Source: Microbispora hainanensis
GTDB lineage: Bacteria; Actinomycetota; Actinomycetes; Streptosporangiales; Streptosporangiaceae
Length of the DNA stretch: 64,000 nucleotides
Reading direction: 5' to 3'
Assembly: GCF_036186745.1 (NCBI RefSeq)
Contig: NZ_CP108086.1
Coordinates: 3,100,001-3,164,000, forward strand
Shown one piece after another: positions 58,513 through 64,000 of the stretch. The notes under the pieces are model-generated. The model was not told the DNA's origin. It did no database searches and worked only from the letters and a program-made list of their open reading frames with translations. Made by a program: the position numbers and the translations under genes. The first letter of the stretch is position 1, and each line of letters starts with the position of its first letter.

Positions 58513-61031
58513 CCGTCGGTGCCGTGAACGCGGATCCGCTGGCCGTCGCGGATCAGCCGGGTGGCCTGCTCCACGCCCACGACGGCCGGCAGGCCGTACT
58601 CCCGCGCGATCACCGCGCCGTGCGTCATGAGGCCGCCCACCTCCGTCACCAGTCCGGCGGCGGCGACGAAGAGGGGTGTCCAGCTGGGGTCGGTGTAGGC
58701 GGTGACCAGGATGTCGCCCGCGTCGAGGTCGGCCTGCGCCATGTCCACGACGACACGGGCACGGCCCTCGACGGTCCCGGCGGAGACCGGGAGGCCCACG
58801 AGCGCGCCGGGCGGGGCGTCGTCATGCCGATACCGGCCGGTGACGACCTCGCCGTCCGACGTGAGGACCCGGGGCGGGGTGAGCGCCTCGTACGACCGGA
58901 ACGCCGCGCGCCTTTCCAGGATGAGCTCGGCGTCCACGTGGCCGGTGCGTACGACGTCGCGCAACTCCTCGAACCGGAGGAAGAAGATGTCGTCCGTCTC
59001 CCGCAGGACGCCGGATCGCACGAGACGCTCGGCCTCCCGCAGCAACGCCTGCTTGTAGACGAAATAGCGGCTGACCATGCCATATTTGGGATATTCGCGA
59101 TAGCCGGCGAAGGCACGGACGCGGTCGATCATCCGCTTGGTCTCCTCGGCCTTGCGCTCCCCGTCGGGCAGGGCGCGCAGGCGCGTCAGCAGGTCCCGCT
59201 CCTTGCGCAGCGACTCCTGGCGTCCCTGCTCGAAGCGCCGCTTGCCGGCGCCCGGCTCGAAGTTCCTGACGTTGCCGAGGATGGTGGGCACGAGCGCGGC
59301 GGGGTTCTCGCTCCAGCGCGTCCTGGTGATGTCGATCTCGCCCGCGCAGCGCATGCCGTACGCGTCGAGGTAGCCGCGGATGGCGTCACGGGCCTCTTGC
59401 CCGCCGGGCAGCCCGGCCAGTTCGCCGAGGAAGCCGTCGCCCTCGCGGCCCTCGTCCACGACGCGCTGGAGGAACGCCACGACCTCCGCGTACGGCCGGA
59501 TCACGTCGGCGACGTCGAGGAGCGCCAGCCCCATCTCGGACGTGACGTTATAGGGGACGGACTGCGCGAGCACGTCGGCCGCGTTCTTCTCGCCCAGCCA
59601 TGCCTCGATGTGGTCGTTGAGCCACCAGGTCGCCTCCATCCCCGCCATGATCACCTGGAGGCCCACCGGGTCGAACAGGAGGCGCTTCAGCTCCGCGATG
59701 TCGGCCAGGATGAAGTCGAGCAGCGCCGGTCCGGACAGTCCCCGGATCTCCTGCCGCAGGGCGGCGACGGACGCCTCGGTGTTCCCGATCAGCCGCGTCA
59801 CGATGCCCGGATCGGTCTCGACCGTCGTGGGCGCGCCATCAGGTGCGGGGCCGGTGGGCTTGGCAGCTTCGTCAGGAAGCGTACGGATGACGTCGCCGCG
59901 GTCGAGGAGGGTCTGCAGCGCGTCCCGGATCAGCGGGTCGGATCTCCCCAGGGTCCCGACGAGCCGCTCGCGACCCGCGGCCGTCGCCAGGATGGGGGCG
60001 ACGTCGACGAACAGCCGCCCGCCCGCCTCGTGCATGGGTTGCGGGGTCGTGAGCTGCCACAGTGAGAGCCCCAGCGGCTTCATCGCGTCGGTCATCATCT
60101 GCTGGTGACCCACGGAGACGTAGACGTGGTTCTCCTGGTCGTCGGTCACGGGAACGGGGAACAGGGTGGTGATCGCCCGGCTCTGCACGATGTGGAAGTC
60201 GTCGCCGGTCAGGCACCATTCGATGTCCTGGGGCCGGCCGAAGTGCGCTTCGATCCGCCGGCCCAGCCGCACCAGGCGTACGGCCTGCGCGTCCGTCAGG
60301 ACCGGCGTGCCCACGGCGGCTCTGGAGACGACCCGGTCGTCGCGCACCGTGTAGGCGTCCCCGGAGACCCGGCCGGAGACGAGCGCCTCCCCGAGCCCCC
60401 GGACGGCCTCCACGGTGGCGATCTTCCGGTTCGAGGTCACCGGGTCGGCGGTGAACAGGATCCCCGCCGCGTCGGGGAACACCATCCGCTGCACGACCAC
60501 GGCCATCCGCACCTTCCGGTCGTCGAAGCCGTTGCGGCGCCGGTAGGTCACCGCCCGCTCGGTGAACAGCGAGGCCCAGCACCGCCGTACGTGCCGGAGG
60601 ATCTCCTCCAGGCCCACGACGTTCAGGTACGAATCCTGTTGGCCGGCGAAGGACGCGCCCGGCAGGTCCTCGGCCGTGGCGCTGGAACGCACCGCGTAGG
60701 AGCCCTGCTCCCCGAGCCGTACGAGCGATTCGCGGATCTCCGCCACGAGGTCGTCCGGCATCGCGACGCCCTCGATGGCACTGCGGACGTCCGCGCTGCG
60801 GGCGCGGATCGCCGCCTGGTCGTCCGCCTCCACGCGCGACAGCAGGTCGAGGTGAGTGTCGATCGACGGCGTCTCGGACACGACCCGATGGAAGGCGTCC
60901 GTCGTGACGCAGAAGCCGTCCGGCACCTGGATGCCGTCGATACGCGAAAGCTCGCCCAGGTGCGCTCCCTTGCCTCCGACGTCCGCGAGATTCGTCGCGT
61001 CGATCCGCTCGAAACCCATCACGTAGTGCAA
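58491..61031 (-). CDS. rph: rifamycin-inactivating phosphotransferase
   Basis: Rifamycin phosphotransferase that uses ATP to phosphorylate the ansa chain of rifamycins; 846 aa with all three domains. The ATP-grasp domain has GGKGAHLGELSRIDGIQVPD and YAVRSSATAEDLPGASFAGQ; the rifamycin-binding middle domain has YVSVGHQQMMTDAMKPLG and EMGLALLDVADVIRPY; the swivelling His domain has the catalytic His in GGLMTHGAVIAREYGLPAVV. The TTG at 61031 is chosen because (M)HYVMGFERID aligns with the usual MxYVLGFQ start. Divergent from a DrrAB-type exporter. Confidence 0.94.
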   Translation of the reverse strand: MHYVMGFERIDATNLADVGGKGAHLGELSRIDGIQVPDGFCVTTDAFHRVVSETPSIDTHLDLLSRVEADDQAAIRARSADVRSAIEGVAMPDDLVAEIRESLVRLGEQGSYAVRSSATAEDLPGASFAGQQDSYLNVVGLEEILRHVRRCWASLFTERAVTYRRRNGFDDRKVRMAVVVQRMVFPDAAGILFTADPVTSNRKIATVEAVRGLGEALVSGRVSGDAYTVRDDRVVSRAAVGTPVLTDAQAVRLVRLGRRIEAHFGRPQDIEWCLTGDDFHIVQSRAITTLFPVPVTDDQENHVYVSVGHQQMMTDAMKPLGLSLWQLTTPQPMHEAGGRLFVDVAPILATAAGRERLVGTLGRSDPLIRDALQTLLDRGDVIRTLPDEAAKPTGPAPDGAPTTVETDPGIVTRLIGNTEASVAALRQEIRGLSGPALLDFILADIAELKRLLFDPVGLQVIMAGMEATWWLNDHIEAWLGEKNAADVLAQSVPYNVTSEMGLALLDVADVIRPYAEVVAFLQRVVDEGREGDGFLGELAGLPGGQEARDAIRGYLDAYGMRCAGEIDITRTRWSENPAALVPTILGNVRNFEPGAGKRRFEQGRQESLRKERDLLTRLRALPDGERKAEETKRMIDRVRAFAGYREYPKYGMVSRYFVYKQALLREAERLVRSGVLRETDDIFFLRFEELRDVVRTGHVDAELILERRAAFRSYEALTPPRVLTSDGEVVTGRYRHDDAPPGALVGLPVSAGTVEGRARVVVDMAQADLDAGDILVTAYTDPSWTPLFVAAAGLVTEVGGLMTHGAVIAREYGLPAVVGVEQATRLIRDGQRIRVHGTDGYVEILG

Positions 61032-61091
61032 TTCCGTCGCTCCCTCGTTCGCCGGGCCGGTTCGCAACGGGCAAGTATGGAGCACTTTCCG

Positions 61092-61107
61092 GCGCCTCAT
61101 GAGGCGC
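61092..61107. promoter_or_regulatory. 16-bp palindrome upstream of rph
   Basis: GCGCCTCATGAGGCGC is perfectly symmetrical and lies 60 bp upstream of the rph start. CATACT, about 20 bp nearer rph, may be its -10 box. It differs from the rifamycin-associated element I recall (GGGGCTTGC-type), which was looked for and not found. Confidence 0.5.
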
Positions 61108-61169
61108 GCGCATCCGCTGTACAGTGAAAGCGGAGGGGTGAAACCGCCAGGTCAGAGACGAAACCGGCG

Positions 61170-61228
61170 TGAAGCCATCTGAAGCCCCGTGAAGCCCCGT
61201 GAAGCCACACTGAAGCCACCGTGAAGCC
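61170..61228. repeat. six helically phased TGAAGCC direct repeats
   Basis: TGAAGCC starts at 61170, 61180, 61190, 61200, 61211 and 61222, spacings of 10, 10, 10, 11 and 11 bp, so all copies face the same side of the helix. Weaker TGAAAGC and TGAAACC copies lie at 61125 and 61139. They occupy the rph-drrA intergenic region and resemble an array for a cooperative activator. Confidence 0.9.
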
Positions 61229-61288
61229 GCACGCGCGGAAGCTCTTCTCGAACGCCGGGAGATACCCGGCGGAGAGAGGAGACGCGCC

Positions 61289-62260
61289 ATGGCGGACCTC
61301 AGTGCCGTCCGGGCCGACAGTCTGGTCAAGAACTTCGGCGACTTCCGGGCCGTGGACGGCATCGACCTGCACGTACGGCAGGGCGAGATCTTCGGGGTCC
61401 TGGGCCCCAACGGAGCGGGGAAGACCACGACGCTCCGGATGCTCGCCACCCTGCTCCCGATCGACGGCGGCCACGCGGAGATCTTCGGCGTCGACGTCCG
61501 GCGGGAACCCCACCGCATCCGGCAGCTGGTCGGCGTCACCGGCCAGTACGCCTCGGTGGACGAGGACCTGACCGCCCGGGAGAACCTCTGGCTGTTCGCC
61601 CGCCTGCAGGGCGTGACGAGCGCCCGGGCCAAGAGCATCGCCGGTGACCTGCTCGAACGCTTCGGCCTCCAGGAGGCGGCCAACCGTCCCCTGTCCCAGT
61701 TCAGCGGTGGCATGCGCCGCCGCCTCGACCTGGCGTCGAGCCTGATCACCCGCCCGCCCCTGATCTTCCTGGACGAGCCCACGACCGGCCTCGACCCGAG
61801 GACCCGGGGTCAGATGTGGGACACGATCCGCGAGCTGGTGACCGACGGCTCCACGATCCTCCTGACGACCCAGTATCTGGACGAGGCCGACCAGCTGGCC
61901 GACCGCATCGCCGTGATCGACCGGGGCCGCAAGGTCGCCGAGGACACTCCCGACGCGCTGAAGACCCAGGTCGGCGAGTCGACTCTGCAGCTCCGCCTCG
62001 TGGAGGGCGCCGACACCGCCCTGGGCGTGGACGTCGTCCGCCGGCTGCTGGGCGAGGAGCCGGTCCTGACCCCCGAGTCAGGGCGCATGAACATCCCTCT
62101 TCCCGACCCCGACCGGGCCGCGGACGTGCTGATCGGCCTGCGGGAGGCGGGCCTCGGCATCTCCTCGGTGAGCGTCGCCAAGCCGACGCTCGACGAGGTC
62201 TTCCTGGCGCTGACCGGCCACGGCGCCGACGACGAATCCCAGATGGAGGCGGCCCGATGA
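61289..62260 (+). CDS. drrA: DrrA-type ABC transporter ATP-binding protein
   Basis: ATPase of a daunorubicin-resistance-type (ABCA-like) exporter, 323 aa. Walker A LGPNGAGKTTTLRML, signature LSQFSGGMRRRLDLASSLIT, Walker B LIFLDEPTTGLDPRTR, and the C-terminal DrrA regulatory domain (KPTLDEVFLALTGHG). The ATG at 61289 follows GGAGAGAGGAGAC. With the permease it could export rifamycin-like or other aromatic polyketides, inferred from the divergent rph gene. Confidence 0.92.
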   Translation: MADLSAVRADSLVKNFGDFRAVDGIDLHVRQGEIFGVLGPNGAGKTTTLRMLATLLPIDGGHAEIFGVDVRREPHRIRQLVGVTGQYASVDEDLTARENLWLFARLQGVTSARAKSIAGDLLERFGLQEAANRPLSQFSGGMRRRLDLASSLITRPPLIFLDEPTTGLDPRTRGQMWDTIRELVTDGSTILLTTQYLDEADQLADRIAVIDRGRKVAEDTPDALKTQVGESTLQLRLVEGADTALGVDVVRRLLGEEPVLTPESGRMNIPLPDPDRAADVLIGLREAGLGISSVSVAKPTLDEVFLALTGHGADDESQMEAAR

Positions 62261-63126
62261 CCACCACGACCACCACGACCACCGCGATGACCGTCACCAC
62301 CGGCACCGCCGGCTCCCGGCGCGTCGACCCCGCCGCCGCGGTCGCCCGCACCACGCCCCGCAGCTCGCTGCAGGAGACCTGGGTCCAGACCCTGTCCATG
62401 GCATGGCGCGCCCTGAAGAAGATGCGCCGCAAGCCCGAGCAGTTCTTCGACGTGCTCATCCAGCCCTTGCTGTTCACCGCGATGTTCGCGTTCATCTTCG
62501 GTGGCGCGATCTCCGGCAGTGTGTCGAACTATCTCCCGATTCTGATCCCCGGCATCCTCGCCCAGACGGCCCTGACAGTCTGCATGGCGACGGGCGTGCA
62601 GTTGCGTGAGGACATGGACAAGGGGGTCTTCGACCGCTTCAAGTCGCTGCCGATCGCGCGGATCGCCCCTCTGGCCGGCCCGATGATCGCCGACCTGATC
62701 CGTTATGGCATTGCGTCGGTGCTGACGGTCGTCACCGGTTTGATCATCGGTTATCGCCCCGGCGGCGGTGTGCTCGGGTGCATCGGCGGTGTCGCGCTCA
62801 CCATCATCGCGGGCTGGTCGCTGGCGTGGATCTTCACGTGGCTGGGCACGATGGCGCGCTCGGCGCAGAGCGTCCAGGGCATCTCGATGATGATCATGTT
62901 CCCGCTCACCTTCCTGTCCAACGCCTTCGTCCCCGCCAAGACGCTGCCCGGCTGGCTGGAGGCGTTCGTGAAGGTCAACCCGGTGTCGCACGTCGTCTCG
63001 GCGGTGCGCGACCTGTTCAACGACGGCGCCGTGACGGCCGAGGTCGGCTGGGCTGTCGTCGGCTGCGCGGTCGTCGTGGTGGTCTTCGCGCCGCTGGCGG
63101 TCCGCTCGTACTCCCGCAAGATGTAG
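62257..63126 (+). CDS. drrB: DrrB-type ABC-2 transporter permease
   Basis: Membrane subunit of the DrrAB exporter, 289 aa with six hydrophobic segments. A Thr-rich start (MTTTTTTTTAMTVTTGTAGS) precedes the core, which has RKPEQFFDVLIQPLLFTAMF, the ABC-2 motif VQLREDMDKGVFDRFKSLPI and FPLTFLSNAFVPAKTLPGWL. ATG at 62257 overlaps the drrA stop (ATGA). Confidence 0.92.
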   Translation: MTTTTTTTTAMTVTTGTAGSRRVDPAAAVARTTPRSSLQETWVQTLSMAWRALKKMRRKPEQFFDVLIQPLLFTAMFAFIFGGAISGSVSNYLPILIPGILAQTALTVCMATGVQLREDMDKGVFDRFKSLPIARIAPLAGPMIADLIRYGIASVLTVVTGLIIGYRPGGGVLGCIGGVALTIIAGWSLAWIFTWLGTMARSAQSVQGISMMIMFPLTFLSNAFVPAKTLPGWLEAFVKVNPVSHVVSAVRDLFNDGAVTAEVGWAVVGCAVVVVVFAPLAVRSYSRKM

Positions 63127-63186
63127 CCGGCGCCCCAAGCTGGTTGCCCGAATCCGGTTACCCGAAGCCGGTGCCCAGAACCGGTA

Positions 63187-64000
63187 TCAGATGACTCGCT
63201 CCAGGACGGCGTGTGCCTCGGCCAGCAGGCCGGGGCCGCGCCGTTCGCCGTATTCGGCCTCGATCCTGGCCATGACGCCGGGGGCGACCCGTTCGGCGTG
63301 CGCGGACAACCTCGGCCAGTCCATCGTCGGGACGAACCGGTGATAGGCGAAGCGGTCGGCGAGCACGAGCAGCCGCACCGCGTCCTCGGTAGGCAGCGCG
63401 CCCTTCAGCAGGCCCCAGATGCCCAGCGCGGCGAGCACCATCCCCATAACCGGGTAGTCCTTGTTGGCGGAGTCCTGGCCGAACACGGCCAGGGTCTTGT
63501 CGCGCAGTGACTCGAAGAGGTCCGCGCCGTCGTCGCCCTCGCCGTGCTGCGCGAACGCACAGAGCGCGACGACCTCGCCCAGGATGCCCCATTGGGCGAA
63601 CTCGTCGGCCATTCCCGGGGCGCGCCGCTGCCGGAGCACCTCGGCGGTCTCGCGGTGCCGCCGCAGCCCTTCGGCGATGTCGCCGTCGGCGAGGGCCAGC
63701 TCCGCCCTTCCGGCGGCGACCACCAGGGCCTCGCCGTACGTGCCCTGGGTGGCGATCGATTCCATCTCGTCGAGCATCCGCGCGGCCTCGTCGCGGCGGC
63801 CCTCGGCGAGCGCCGTCATGGCGAGGGAGGCGCGGAGCTGGATGACGTCGTCCATCGCCCCGAGGCGTTCGAGCACCGGGAGCGCCTCGGCGGCATGCCG
63901 GGAGGCCGCCGCGGAGTCGCCGAGGTGCGCGTACAGGCCGGCCAGCTGGGTGTGCAGCAGCGCCCGATGCCAGGGACCGCCGTCGTCGCCGACGAGTTCG
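63187..64000 (-). CDS. TPR-rich protein, C-terminal part, cut by window edge
   Basis: The frame is open to the right edge; 270 C-terminal residues are visible. They are alpha-helical repeats (HTQLAGLYAHLGDSAAASRH, LRASLAMTALAEGRRDEAAR, RAELALADGDIAEGLRRHRE) as in the C-terminal TPR region of AfsR/SARP or LuxR-type ATP-binding regulators. The DNA-binding and NTPase parts, if any, lie beyond the window. A GTG at 63876 could start a shorter protein but cuts a repeat. Confidence 0.75.
   Translation of the reverse strand, partial: ELVGDDGGPWHRALLHTQLAGLYAHLGDSAAASRHAAEALPVLERLGAMDDVIQLRASLAMTALAEGRRDEAARMLDEMESIATQGTYGEALVVAAGRAELALADGDIAEGLRRHRETAEVLRQRRAPGMADEFAQWGILGEVVALCAFAQHGEGDDGADLFESLRDKTLAVFGQDSANKDYPVMGMVLAALGIWGLLKGALPTEDAVRLLVLADRFAYHRFVPTMDWPRLSAHAERVAPGVMARIEAEYGERRGPGLLAEAHAVLERVI

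Noticed and set aside
61032-61288. Rifamycin-associated element upstream of rph
   Set aside because: No GGGGCTTGC-type palindrome was found; only a GCGCCTCATGAGGCGC palindrome and the TGAAGCC array are present.

Overview
The window is high-G+C actinobacterial chromosome, most like Streptosporangiaceae (Nonomuraea/Microbispora/Streptosporangium type; inferred, not proven). The signs are GC-rich third positions, frequent GTG starts, ATGA/GTGA-coupled operons, a DUF574 methyltransferase, F420-type and LLM-type oxidoreductases, CBM2-bearing secreted enzymes and a DUF222/HNH protein. No rRNA, tRNA or CRISPR was seen. Both edges cut genes.

Layout. 1-2757: two ABC-3 metal-importer permeases split by an IS110-family element. 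2761-11255: mixed metabolic genes (E-set/CBM48 protein, DUF574 methyltransferase, quinone-type reductase, sulfite-oxidase-like molybdoenzyme with a 54-aa leader gene, ArsR regulator and old-yellow-enzyme, LLM oxidoreductase, TauE exporter, ROK kinase). 11357-14329: a coupled signalling cassette of PAS-GAF-SpoIIE phosphatase, a CarH-like B12-binding protein and a STAS protein, followed 24 bp later by hypF. 16588-18297: divergent LysR/SDR pair.

18311-29236: a 15-gene minus-strand operon for an actinobacterial-type (group 1h-like) [NiFe]-hydrogenase. In order of transcription it encodes a degenerate SIS protein, a HupF/HypC-like protein, a GmhA-like SIS protein, the small and large subunits, a NifU-domain protein, DUF5947 and DUF6084 proteins, an unknown 425-aa protein, the maturation protease, a 34-aa membrane peptide, and HypA, HypC, HypD and HypE. 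hypF lies elsewhere in the window and hypB is not present. This enzyme class scavenges trace H2 in starved aerobic actinomycetes.

29416-45966: YeaQ-like membrane protein, response regulator, histidine kinase and LacI genes in one tight string; a cluster of phosphoribosyltransferase, DUF1918, archaeal-type fructose-bisphosphate aldolase/phosphatase and CBS protein; acyltransferase; a decayed YihY gene; AI-2E transporter; a repeat-laden DUF222/HNH gene; an 81-bp tandem repeat; two secreted proteins of unknown role; LysR and VOC genes.

46057-64000: patatin with a minisatellite N-terminus, NmrA-like and DHFR-like proteins; a xylan-degradation locus (SGNH esterase-CBM2, CBM2-GH43, GH10-CBM2, LacI regulator) with a perfect LacI-type palindrome at the end of a 13-bp tandem repeat; XRE/MmyB regulator, MFS transporter and RmlD-like protein; then a rifamycin phosphotransferase gene (rph) divergent from a DrrAB-type exporter, with helically phased TGAAGCC repeats between them; and the C-terminal part of a TPR-rich protein at the right edge. 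In-frame short tandem repeats recur through the window.
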